Positions 42,969-50,749 of a DNA stretch of 64,000 bases are shown here, piece after piece (the stretch's first letter is position 1; the number at the start of each line of letters is the position of its first letter). The DNA comes from DASRQK01 sp964401685. GTDB taxonomy: Bacteria > Bacteroidota > Bacteroidia > Sphingobacteriales > Sphingobacteriaceae. The stretch is from NCBI GenBank assembly GCA_964401685.1, contig CAYNZH010000007.1:1-64000 (forward strand), read 5' to 3'. Under the pieces are notes generated by a model, which was not told the origin of the DNA, searched no databases, and saw nothing but the letters and a program-made list of their open reading frames with translations. A program made the translations under genes and the position numbers.

Positions 42969-43832
42969 ATGAAGAACTTAAGATTATTACCGTGTCTGAT
43001 GACCGGATTGTTAGCCTGCGGATTCCTGTTGATTGGGCCGGCCAACGCAGAAGCGCAGATCTGGAAAAACCTAGGCAAGAAGATAGAAAAGAAGGTAGAA
43101 AACCAAGCAAGCAAAAGACTTGAAAAGAAAATAGACAAAGCCATTGACAAGAGTTTTGACAAGGCAGAAGAAGGGCTGGACGATGCAGCAAAGTCGACTA
43201 CCACCGCTGCCAAACAAAGCAATAAGCAAATTGCGCCCACCTTTGCCTTTAATCTGGGAATCACCTATGAAGTCCTGGAGGAAAACAACAAAAAAGACCA
43301 GGTAAACATGTCTCTGTGGTTCTCGGACGAACCCTATATAGGCATGTCAACGGGGGCCCAGGAAGACATGTTTATGGTCATGCACGACGGACAGATTATT
43401 ACATTTATGGAAAAGGAAAAAACCTACATGGTCATGGGAACCGGGTTTCTCAGCCAATTGTCGGGTGCGGCACAAGAAGCAGCCGCTCGTGACAACACCT
43501 CGGACGGCAATTTTCGCATGGAGAAAATCGGCAGCGAGCGCTTATTAGGCTATAATTGTGATATTTATCGAATCACCAACGATGAAAGCGTGAGTAAGGT
43601 ATGGATGGCACCTGCGTTAGGCAGTATGATCGAGGGATTAATGGAAGGATTCAGTTCATTTCTCCCGAACAATCAGATCAATATGGCCGATCTGAGTAAA
43701 ACGAATCAAGGCATGATGCTCAAAACGGAGACAACGGATGATAAAGGGAAAACCATCGTAATGCAGGCAACTGAGATTCATAAAAATGGTAAAAAGATCA
43801 ACACATCCGCCTACAAGAGTGTAGGTTTCTAA
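42969..43832 (+). CDS. Secreted DUF4412-like protein
   Basis: 287 residues. A signal peptide ends near NAEAQ. Residues 32-80 are a Lys/Glu-rich amphipathic helix likely to form a coiled coil. The rest holds beta-rich segments (GITYEVLEENN, FRMEKIGSERLLGYNCDIYRI) that match the DUF4412 pattern of Bacteroidota surface or periplasmic proteins. Twelve bases later comes a small membrane protein gene. No activity can be assigned. Confidence 0.78.
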   Translation: MKNLRLLPCLMTGLLACGFLLIGPANAEAQIWKNLGKKIEKKVENQASKRLEKKIDKAIDKSFDKAEEGLDDAAKSTTTAAKQSNKQIAPTFAFNLGITYEVLEENNKKDQVNMSLWFSDEPYIGMSTGAQEDMFMVMHDGQIITFMEKEKTYMVMGTGFLSQLSGAAQEAAARDNTSDGNFRMEKIGSERLLGYNCDIYRITNDESVSKVWMAPALGSMIEGLMEGFSSFLPNNQINMADLSKTNQGMMLKTETTDDKGKTIVMQATEIHKNGKKINTSAYKSVGF

Positions 43833-43844
43833 AAGAAAGATACT

Positions 43845-44204
43845 ATGGAACACATGCCACATAATTTGGAGCCCGATCACGCCAAAACTGTCGAGGAGGG
43901 CAAAACTATTGCGCTGCTTGCGTATTTGACTATCATCGGCCTTATCGTTGCTCTAGTCATGAACAACGAGAAGAAAAATGCATTTGGTAGCTATCATATC
44001 AGACAATCGCTCGGGATCATGCTCACTGCATTCCTCGCATCTTTCATAGCAATCATCCCTTTATTGGGCTGGTTGATATACTTGGTTGCTGCGCCTTTCT
44101 TCCTGGTGCTTTGGATTTTTGGGCTATTAAATGCGATCAACGGAAAGCAAAAACCCATTCCGCTGTTTGGTGAAAAATACGCGGAATGGTTTAAGACAGT
44201 GTAG
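43845..44204 (+). CDS. DUF4870-like small membrane protein
   Basis: 119 residues with three hydrophobic helices (about 22-40, 56-74 and 78-98) and the conserved basic or aromatic turn FGSYHIRQSLG, then a tail ending in LFGEKYAEWFK. This matches the DUF4870/Tic20-like fold. It starts 12 bases after the secreted DUF4412-like gene. Function unknown. Confidence 0.82.
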   Translation: MEHMPHNLEPDHAKTVEEGKTIALLAYLTIIGLIVALVMNNEKKNAFGSYHIRQSLGIMLTAFLASFIAIIPLLGWLIYLVAAPFFLVLWIFGLLNAINGKQKPIPLFGEKYAEWFKTV

Positions 44205-44228
44205 AAGATTAGTGTCCTTTTGTTGCGT

Positions 44229-45968
44229 TTATAAAGGAAGTGCACCCGACACCAATCGCCCGATAGGATAACGCTGGTGGGTTTTCTCAGCATAGGACGA
44301 CTGTTGATATAGCCAGTCTAACTGCATTCGGGGACTCTCAGCCATCTTTGGCGTTTCCTTTTTTGCCTTTTCAAAGGCACCGCGAAGCTCTGCATCTTGC
44401 TGAAGCATCAAGAAGGCTTCGTCTTCAAATATATATCCCGAATAATATTCCTTTCGACTCAAGATGGAATCGAAAAAGTTCCATGCAAAAAAGGAGTCGG
44501 GCCCTTGTGGCTCAAGGGTTTCCAAAATATAGCGAACTTGAGCCTGATCAGTAGGAACGACATAATCACCCTGGAGCCAGGAAATTTTTTGATCGACACT
44601 TTCTACCTGAACCCGGCTATGCATAAAATGTCCCTCATAAGGGGTATTTCCGGTCTGAAAATCCCTTATATAGTACATTTCGAGCTCGATTTCCTGATCT
44701 TTGGAAAGGGTGTACATCTGGACACCGTTTAGTTGGAGTAGTTCGATCACGCGTGTCCAGCCCTGAGGAATAAGGTATGCCCTTGGCTTTTCGACCACGA
44801 TACCTGGTTTATAACGGTTGAAATAAGGAATTTCCACCGAATAGGGCTCATCTCGGTCATAATACATACGATCGGCTGGGTAAATCCCGCTTGGTTTGGT
44901 CCCAGATTTATATCCTCTAAAAACCAGTGGTTCAAAATGCGCGGTGTCCAGTTGCCAGCTGAGGACAAATTCTGATTGGGAAGTGATTTCTTCCTTGATT
45001 TGTTGGCGCTTTTTACGAATTTCGGGGCCTTGCTCGGCGGCGGCCTTCACGAAGATTTCCAATAAATGGTAGGTCGATGCGACCCTTTGATAGTAAGGCT
45101 TCCACATATGGGTCTCCGGCATGTACCCGATGGTATGCTTGATAGACGCATAGCCTGTAGAGTATCGTCCAGTTTCCATGAAAGACACAATTCCGGATTG
45201 GGGCGTACCTCGTCTGAAACTCACATACGGCACCATACCAAAGTCGACGCGTTCCATGCCTGCGTAGAGGCTGTCGGTGAACACCTTGGCTGATTCGTGC
45301 AGCAGGGGATGGAGTTTGTCCCGCTGTGTGTCGATTAGCGTCATAATATATTGGTAATCTGCGCCGTTACTAGTGTGGGTATCCATAAATAAATCGGGAT
45401 CCCAGCGATTAAAAATCTGCTGAAAAGACCAGGAATTCCGTGTGTCCGTTTTAATAAAATCCCGATTGAGATCGTAATTCCGCGAATTTCCTCTAAAGCC
45501 ATACGCCTCAGGTCCGTTCTGATTGGCACGGGAAATACCCCGATTGAGCATTCCGCCCACGTTGTAAACGGGAATGATACAAATGACCAGGTTCTCTGGG
45601 AGAAGTTGACTTTCAAGCAGATTTCGGGCAAGCATCATGGAGGCGTCAATGCCTTCCGGTTCTCCAGGATGAATCCCGTTGTTTATCAGAACTACTTGTT
45701 TGCCAGCACTCCGTGCTTCCTCGGGAGTGAAAATCTGGTCGTGGGAAAGAACAAGCAGATGGAGCGGTTTGCCTGAATCAGTTCGCCCAACCTCGCTCAG
45801 GGATGCCTGCTCGTAACGCGTGTCGAGTTCCTGATAGAAGCGAATCACTTCTTCATAGGTTGCGGTCTTGTTCGAGTCCAACTCAAACGTAATTTTTTGC
45901 GCGAAAGACTCTTTTATGGAGAGCAACCCCAGGATTAGAAACAGTCCGAGATAATTATGCTTTTTCAT
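44229..45968 (-). CDS. M14 family metallopeptidase, exported
   Basis: 579 residues with a signal peptide (about 1-23). Zinc ligands lie in NNGIHPGEPEG (His100, Glu103) and DTHTSNGADY (His). The general-base glutamate is probably the one in YMPETHMWKPY. These features mark the zinc carboxypeptidase (M14) fold; the C-terminal third is a separate beta-rich domain. It is 12 bases after the DUF885 gene on the same strand, so the two are cotranscribed as an exported peptide-degrading pair. Confidence 0.9.
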   Translation of the reverse strand: MKKHNYLGLFLILGLLSIKESFAQKITFELDSNKTATYEEVIRFYQELDTRYEQASLSEVGRTDSGKPLHLLVLSHDQIFTPEEARSAGKQVVLINNGIHPGEPEGIDASMMLARNLLESQLLPENLVICIIPVYNVGGMLNRGISRANQNGPEAYGFRGNSRNYDLNRDFIKTDTRNSWSFQQIFNRWDPDLFMDTHTSNGADYQYIMTLIDTQRDKLHPLLHESAKVFTDSLYAGMERVDFGMVPYVSFRRGTPQSGIVSFMETGRYSTGYASIKHTIGYMPETHMWKPYYQRVASTYHLLEIFVKAAAEQGPEIRKKRQQIKEEITSQSEFVLSWQLDTAHFEPLVFRGYKSGTKPSGIYPADRMYYDRDEPYSVEIPYFNRYKPGIVVEKPRAYLIPQGWTRVIELLQLNGVQMYTLSKDQEIELEMYYIRDFQTGNTPYEGHFMHSRVQVESVDQKISWLQGDYVVPTDQAQVRYILETLEPQGPDSFFAWNFFDSILSRKEYYSGYIFEDEAFLMLQQDAELRGAFEKAKKETPKMAESPRMQLDWLYQQSSYAEKTHQRYPIGRLVSGALPL

Positions 45969-45980
45969 CGTGATGGTGTG

Positions 45981-47735
45981 TTACTTAAAATCATAGAATT
46001 TCCAGGAACTCTTAAAATCCCTGGTCAGGTTCTGACCGGTGAGGGACGCTCGGAGCATCTCGATGGGGAGGTGATTTTCCTTGATCATTCGCTCGTGAAA
46101 CTCTTTAAATGTCATTTTCCCGGAATCAACCAGTTCGGTTTTCAATCCCCAGACTTGCAAGCCGCCAACGAGATATGCCAGCTGATACAAAGGGCCGTAA
46201 TTCCCTTCAAAGGAGCGCTTGACCTCTCCATGCGCAGTGGAGGGCTCGTGTCCGACCCTTTCTACCAGATAGTCAATACATTGTTGAGGCGTCCATTCCC
46301 CCAAATGATATTTTATGGAAAAAGTGATCCTGGCGCAGCGATGCATACGCCAAAACAGCATGCCTATGCGTTCTTCTGGCGTTTTTGGAAAACCCAGGTC
46401 GTACAATAAAAGTTCCCAGTACAGGGTCCAACCCTCGGTCCAGAAGGGAGTTCTGAAGGATTCTGCACGATAAGCTTTGTAGCGACTGTTCATAAAATAC
46501 TGGAGGTGATGACCTGGGACAAGCTCGTGTTGTACGATTCCACGGGAAAAGTATGGGTTATTGGCCCGCATGCTCATAAGTTTCCTATCATGGCTCATGG
46601 TGTTCGTCGGATAGGCGATCAAGATGTTCCGTCCGCCCAGGAAAAACGGGCTGACTAATTGCTGTTCGGGCGACATCATGACCATGCCCCAGGTTTCATC
46701 AGCCAGCGGGGGCATGTCCATCAAATTCTGAGCGTCTATAAACGCATGCGCGTCGTCATAGAGTTTCATCACCAGTTCGGGTTGACGACCGGGAGCCACA
46801 TACGTATTCTTGACTTTTTCCTGAGCGGCCCGCCAATCCTCTCCGAAACCCATTTCTCGAGAAGCTTTCAGCAACTCGGCCTCGCACCAGGCAAACTCCT
46901 GCTCGGCAAGGGTCAATAATTCTTCGGGCGAATAGGGTATCATTTCCTCCAAAAGTTGGCGCGTCAACTCTTCCCTGCCTATAGGTTTACCTCCGATTTC
47001 ACTGCCGTCGTCAAACACAGTGGCGTCGCTTTTACTTTGAATGAGCTTTTGAACTTCTTGAAGCCTGGTATCCAACGCCTGGTAAGGTTCGGGCACCCAC
47101 CAGTTGAAATTTGGTTCGTAGCCATTGTAAAAGGAAAACGCGTTCCTCAACCGATCTCTTAGGTCTCCAAGCGTCGCCGCGAGGTAGTCCGCCTGCTCTT
47201 CATCCATTGATTTCAACTCATTTAACTGACTGGCGATCTGATTGAGCTCCAGCAAAGACTGATGCAGACTCCCTGCAATCTTCTCGCCTTCTACAAATGC
47301 ACCTCTCCGCCTCAGCGTCTCGAAAGCATAAATGGGCTCAGCGAAACGCAAGTACGCACTGACCTGTTGATTTTTCGCAGCCTCTCTCTCCCACAAGAGT
47401 TGATTTCTTTGAATATGGTTATTTAGAACGATGTAATCGACCTGCCCGTGAATAGAAAAGCCTTCAAAATCTAGTTCTTCCAGGGTCTGAATATAGGTTG
47501 CATTTAACGTTTTTAAACGTTGCAGCTGTTCAGGCGACAATACGGAGGCGCCACGTCCTGATCCCATGGAACCATAAAAGTAGGTAATGGCCCGTAGATC
47601 CTGGGTGTATTGGGTCACAAGGCCAGACACTTCGCTCGCCTGTTCGTAAAGCGTCTCAAGATGATCTTTTTTTTGCCCGAAACCGACTAAACAAGTCAAA
47701 ACCGCGAATACGATTAAAAACGTTTGTTTTTTCAT
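45981..47735 (-). CDS. DUF885 family exported protein, putative zinc peptidase
   Basis: 584 residues, a signal peptide ending near VGFGQ, and a mostly helical body. The block QHELVPGHHLQYF matches the HExxPGHHxQ signature of DUF885, a family with zincin-like architecture. It is the first gene of the pair with the M14 peptidase and starts 26 bases after a perfect minus-strand -7 element. The substrate is unknown. Confidence 0.88.
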   Translation of the reverse strand: MKKQTFLIVFAVLTCLVGFGQKKDHLETLYEQASEVSGLVTQYTQDLRAITYFYGSMGSGRGASVLSPEQLQRLKTLNATYIQTLEELDFEGFSIHGQVDYIVLNNHIQRNQLLWEREAAKNQQVSAYLRFAEPIYAFETLRRRGAFVEGEKIAGSLHQSLLELNQIASQLNELKSMDEEQADYLAATLGDLRDRLRNAFSFYNGYEPNFNWWVPEPYQALDTRLQEVQKLIQSKSDATVFDDGSEIGGKPIGREELTRQLLEEMIPYSPEELLTLAEQEFAWCEAELLKASREMGFGEDWRAAQEKVKNTYVAPGRQPELVMKLYDDAHAFIDAQNLMDMPPLADETWGMVMMSPEQQLVSPFFLGGRNILIAYPTNTMSHDRKLMSMRANNPYFSRGIVQHELVPGHHLQYFMNSRYKAYRAESFRTPFWTEGWTLYWELLLYDLGFPKTPEERIGMLFWRMHRCARITFSIKYHLGEWTPQQCIDYLVERVGHEPSTAHGEVKRSFEGNYGPLYQLAYLVGGLQVWGLKTELVDSGKMTFKEFHERMIKENHLPIEMLRASLTGQNLTRDFKSSWKFYDFK

Positions 47736-47761
47736 GAGTGGTTTAATTAATATTGGAAGTT

Positions 47762-47769
47762 CAAATATA
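47762..47769 (-). promoter_or_regulatory. -7 promoter element for the DUF885–M14 operon
   Basis: The minus strand reads TATATTTG, a perfect match, 26 bases before the DUF885 ATG. It lies back-to-back with the plus-strand element at 47792 in the same 95-base gap. Confidence 0.5.
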
Positions 47770-47791
47770 AGAAATGTCAGCTAACTTTAAC

Positions 47792-47799
47792 TATATTTG
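47792..47799 (+). promoter_or_regulatory. -7 promoter element for the methyltransferase operon
   Basis: A perfect TATATTTG, 31 bases before the methyltransferase ATG. A strong ribosome-binding site AAGGAG follows at 47821-47826. Confidence 0.5.
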
Positions 47800-47830
47800 G
47801 CTAATAAGAATGCTTATTTTAAGGAGATAA

Positions 47831-48490
47831 ATGGCAAGTCAAGAGGAATTTCAAAACCTAGCACAGCAGTTGAGGAAACCTGAGGGTAAGAAGGGTCAGG
47901 AGATCGCACTTATGATGCAGGAAACCAATGCGGGTATGACCGAACATGCGTTACGCCTTTTGGAAATAAGGCCGGGAGACGAGGTATTAGAATTGGGCCC
48001 CGGCAACGGGCAGCATGTGGCTAGCATTTTTAGGACTTTTCACCCGGACCATTATGAAGGGTTGGACATTTCACGGACGATGATCAGGGATTGTCTTAAA
48101 TTCAACAAGGAGCTGGTTCGTGCGGGAAAGGCTCGTTTTACTTGGTATGATGGACGGGTCTTCCCCCTGGAAAATAATTCCGTTGATAAGATATTTACAG
48201 TTAACACGGTCTACTTCTGGGAGAATCCCCGGAATACCTTGGAGGAACTTGATCGTGTACTTCGCCCGGGTGGCCGGCTGAACCTGACCTTTGGGGATCG
48301 GTCGTTTATGGAGACGCTTCCCTTTACGAAGTTTGGTTTTAGCCTGTATGATCCCGATGCGCTGCTGGAGCTCGTCGGCAAAGATGTTTATGAGAATCCA
48401 GCGGTGTACTCCGAAACTGAGTCGTTTCAAAATCCCCAGGGAGAGGAACTGAACAGGAAATTTTGGACCGTATCCTTGACGAAAAAATAA
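47831..48490 (+). CDS. Class I SAM-dependent methyltransferase
   Basis: 219 residues. The SAM-binding glycine loop is VLELGPGNGQH (motif I), with an acidic residue at the end of strand 2 (YEGLDIS), motif IV around DKIFTVNTVYFWENP, and LDRVLRPGGRLNLTF before the final strands. This is the Methyltransf_11 pattern seen in UbiE-type and other small-molecule methyltransferases. The acceptor is not clear. A strong AAGGAG lies just upstream. It is seven bases before the symporter gene. Confidence 0.9.
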   Translation: MASQEEFQNLAQQLRKPEGKKGQEIALMMQETNAGMTEHALRLLEIRPGDEVLELGPGNGQHVASIFRTFHPDHYEGLDISRTMIRDCLKFNKELVRAGKARFTWYDGRVFPLENNSVDKIFTVNTVYFWENPRNTLEELDRVLRPGGRLNLTFGDRSFMETLPFTKFGFSLYDPDALLELVGKDVYENPAVYSETESFQNPQGEELNRKFWTVSLTKK

Positions 48491-48497
48491 GCTTGCG

Positions 48498-49442
48498 ATG
48501 AACGGGACACAATTTGTGGGGGGTATGGTCATTGCCGTAGGCTTGGCTTATTTTTTTCCTGATTTGGATCACTATCTGGCACCGGTTTCGCTACAGGCGG
48601 TAATTCCGTTTGCGATTGGGCTGATCTTCTTTTTCTACGGGCTAAAGTTGAGTGGGAAAGCCATTGTCAAAGGACTGAAGAACTGGCGTCTGCATATATT
48701 GATTCAGGTGGCAACGTTTGTTCTTTTCCCGCTGATCGTTTTGACTGTATATCCTTTTGTCCAAGACGGTGACGGTTTTGACCTTTGGATGGGGTTTTTC
48801 TTCCTCGCGGCGCTGCCCTCGACCGTGTCGTCGTCGGTAGTGATGGTCTCTCTGGCTAAGGGAAACATACCGGCAGCCATCTTTAACGCATCGATATCCG
48901 GCTTGATCGGGATCGCTTTGACCCCCTTGTGGATAGGGATTTTTATCGATAACCGAGAGTCTTTTCAATTCGCCGAGGTTTACAAAACGCTTGCACTAGA
49001 AATCCTTTGTCCTCTCGCCCTGGGTTTGTTGGTCAATCGCTATCTCAACCAATGGGCGGTTAAAAACAGTCGGGTTCTCAGTACTTTCGATCAAAGTGTA
49101 ATTCTACTCATCGTTTATCAGAGCTTTGCCTCGTCCTTCGGTGAAGGGTTGTTCGAAAATCTCTCCTGGGCCACGCTTCTCACCCTGGTCGTTGGAGTGA
49201 TCCTACTCTTTTTTGTCATGTTCGGCTTGTTGCTCCTACTCGGCAGGACGTTGAAATTTAACCGGGAAGACCGCATTACAACCCTATTTTGCGGATCTAA
49301 AAAATCGCTCACCCATGGTACGGTATTTTCTCAAGCACTTTTCGCTCAAAGTGCAAGCCTGGGCCTGTTGCTCCTCCCTTTGATGATTTTTCATGCTTTT
49401 CAAATATTAATGATTAGTTTTATAGCTCAAAAAACAAATTGA
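48498..49442 (+). CDS. Bile acid:sodium symporter family transporter (SBF-like)
   Basis: 314 residues, nine to ten transmembrane helices. FFFYGLKLSGKAI, the AALPSTVSSSVVMVSLAKGN stretch with its crossover serines, and FCGSKKSLTHGT are conserved in the YfeH-like branch of the bile acid/sodium symporter fold. Likely substrate is an organic anion. The stop codon shares one base with the ATG of the amidase gene (TGATG). Confidence 0.87.
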   Translation: MNGTQFVGGMVIAVGLAYFFPDLDHYLAPVSLQAVIPFAIGLIFFFYGLKLSGKAIVKGLKNWRLHILIQVATFVLFPLIVLTVYPFVQDGDGFDLWMGFFFLAALPSTVSSSVVMVSLAKGNIPAAIFNASISGLIGIALTPLWIGIFIDNRESFQFAEVYKTLALEILCPLALGLLVNRYLNQWAVKNSRVLSTFDQSVILLIVYQSFASSFGEGLFENLSWATLLTLVVGVILLFFVMFGLLLLLGRTLKFNREDRITTLFCGSKKSLTHGTVFSQALFAQSASLGLLLLPLMIFHAFQILMISFIAQKTN

Positions 49443-50464
49443 TGCGAAATTTACGGCTATTTGCTTTCACACTTGTGCTCTGTTTCTGTGCGCATTCAGT
49501 CAAAAGCCAGGCATTACAGGGTAAAATCATTTGCCTGGATCCGGGACACGGGGGGACCGCTTTAACGGATGCTTTCAGACAAGGGCCTACCGGGGAAAGG
49601 GAGGAATGGGTCAATCTAAGAGTGGCGTTGATACTGAAAAACTTGCTCGAAGAGGCTGGTGCCCGAGTTCTAATGACGCGTGAGACAGATCAGTTTATTG
49701 CCTTGGGTGAACGCGCGGAATTTGCAAAAACGCATGATGCGGATATTTTTGTGTCGATACACCATAACGCAACTGCGGACACTGCTGTAAACTTTCCAAT
49801 CATCTATTTTCATGGAAATGCTTCTGAAAATCAACCCAGTGTACGTCTAGCGAATCACTTGGGTGAAGCATTCAGAGACAAGCTCTTCAATAATCAAAGC
49901 GAACAAAGTGTCGTCTCGGATCATGTGATTTTTCCCAAATCTGGAGCGGGTGTGCTTCGCGGAACCTATGGCATGCCTGCTGTGATTGCTGAGGCTTCGT
50001 TTTTCTCCAATCCCAGTGAGGAACAGCGGTTGAAGGAACAAAACTACAATCAGCTGGAAGCCGAAGCCTACTACTCGGGGATAGTCGCCTATTTTGAAGA
50101 GAGTGAAAAAATCCAAAATCCCTTCCTGATACATGAAAAAAACGCAATCGTTGATGAAATTTCGCCATTTTCAGCCTTTCAGGAGGCCGAGCGCATGAAC
50201 GAGGACGCAAAGAAGTGGCGTGAAAATTATGTGCGGGGTGTGAGACTTGCTGAAAGTAAAAATCCTGACGACTGGCGCGAAGCTTACGATCTGTTTACGC
50301 TGTCCGCACGCTCTTTTCCGGATTCTTATCTAAGTGGAAAATCTCATGAATGGCGTGCTCGACTGCTTGAAAAACTGGGCCAAGAAGCCGAGGCACGCAC
50401 TGAGTTTCTTAGAGTTAAGGAGCATTATCCCACTCAATCGTGGTTATCACCGCCTAAACTATAG
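49442..50464 (+). CDS. N-acetylmuramoyl-L-alanine amidase (Amidase_3)
   Basis: 340 residues. A signal peptide ends near VKSQ, and zinc ligands lie in LDPGHGG and SIHHNA, with a conserved Glu in VIAEASFFSNP. It cleaves the amide between muramic acid and the stem peptide. An extra C-terminal helical part (from about 245) looks like a TPR-type repeat (YDLFTLSARSFPDSYLSGKSHEW). The ATG at 49442 is preferred over a TTG one codon earlier. The gene overlaps the convergent acidic protein by 31 bases. Confidence 0.92.
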   Translation: MRNLRLFAFTLVLCFCAHSVKSQALQGKIICLDPGHGGTALTDAFRQGPTGEREEWVNLRVALILKNLLEEAGARVLMTRETDQFIALGERAEFAKTHDADIFVSIHHNATADTAVNFPIIYFHGNASENQPSVRLANHLGEAFRDKLFNNQSEQSVVSDHVIFPKSGAGVLRGTYGMPAVIAEASFFSNPSEEQRLKEQNYNQLEAEAYYSGIVAYFEESEKIQNPFLIHEKNAIVDEISPFSAFQEAERMNEDAKKWRENYVRGVRLAESKNPDDWREAYDLFTLSARSFPDSYLSGKSHEWRARLLEKLGQEAEARTEFLRVKEHYPTQSWLSPPKL

Positions 50465-50688
50465 TAATTGTTTTCTTCATCTTCGGAGCCAAGTCGTTCC
50501 TGATCATCATCCAATTCGGAGCCCGGAACATCCAGATCAATGGCCTCGGAGTCTGCGGGCGTACTGTCCTGTCCGACCTTTTCGTCGGTGACTCGCGTCT
50601 CTTGTTCAAAAATATCCTCATCTTCTGGATAATGCGGATAGCCTGGCAAATCTGCATCTATATCTGTTTCCTTCTTTTGCTTTTTCAT
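50434..50688 (-). CDS. Small acidic protein, conserved in Cytophagia
   Basis: 84 residues, very acidic, no membrane segment. Recognisable short motifs are DLPGYPHYPEDEDIF near the start, DVPGSELDDDQE in the middle, and EDEENNYYSLGGDNH at the end. I recall very similar short proteins in related Bacteroidota, so the frame is real. An exceptional ribosome-binding site precedes it. It overlaps the amidase gene by 31 bases at the 3' end. Function unknown. Confidence 0.8.
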   Translation of the reverse strand: MKKQKKETDIDADLPGYPHYPEDEDIFEQETRVTDEKVGQDSTPADSEAIDLDVPGSELDDDQERLGSEDEENNYYSLGGDNHD

Positions 50689-50694
50689 TATTTA

Positions 50695-50704
50695 CCCTCC
50701 TTTT
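50695..50704 (-). promoter_or_regulatory. Strong Shine-Dalgarno site for the acidic protein
   Basis: The minus strand reads AAAAGGAGGG, six bases before the ATG at 50688. Such a full match is unusual here, since most genes in this window have weak or no Shine-Dalgarno. Confidence 0.8.
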
Positions 50705-50749
50705 AATAGGATAAACAGCCGCCGGAGCATATAGTTTTTGCTGTACGGA

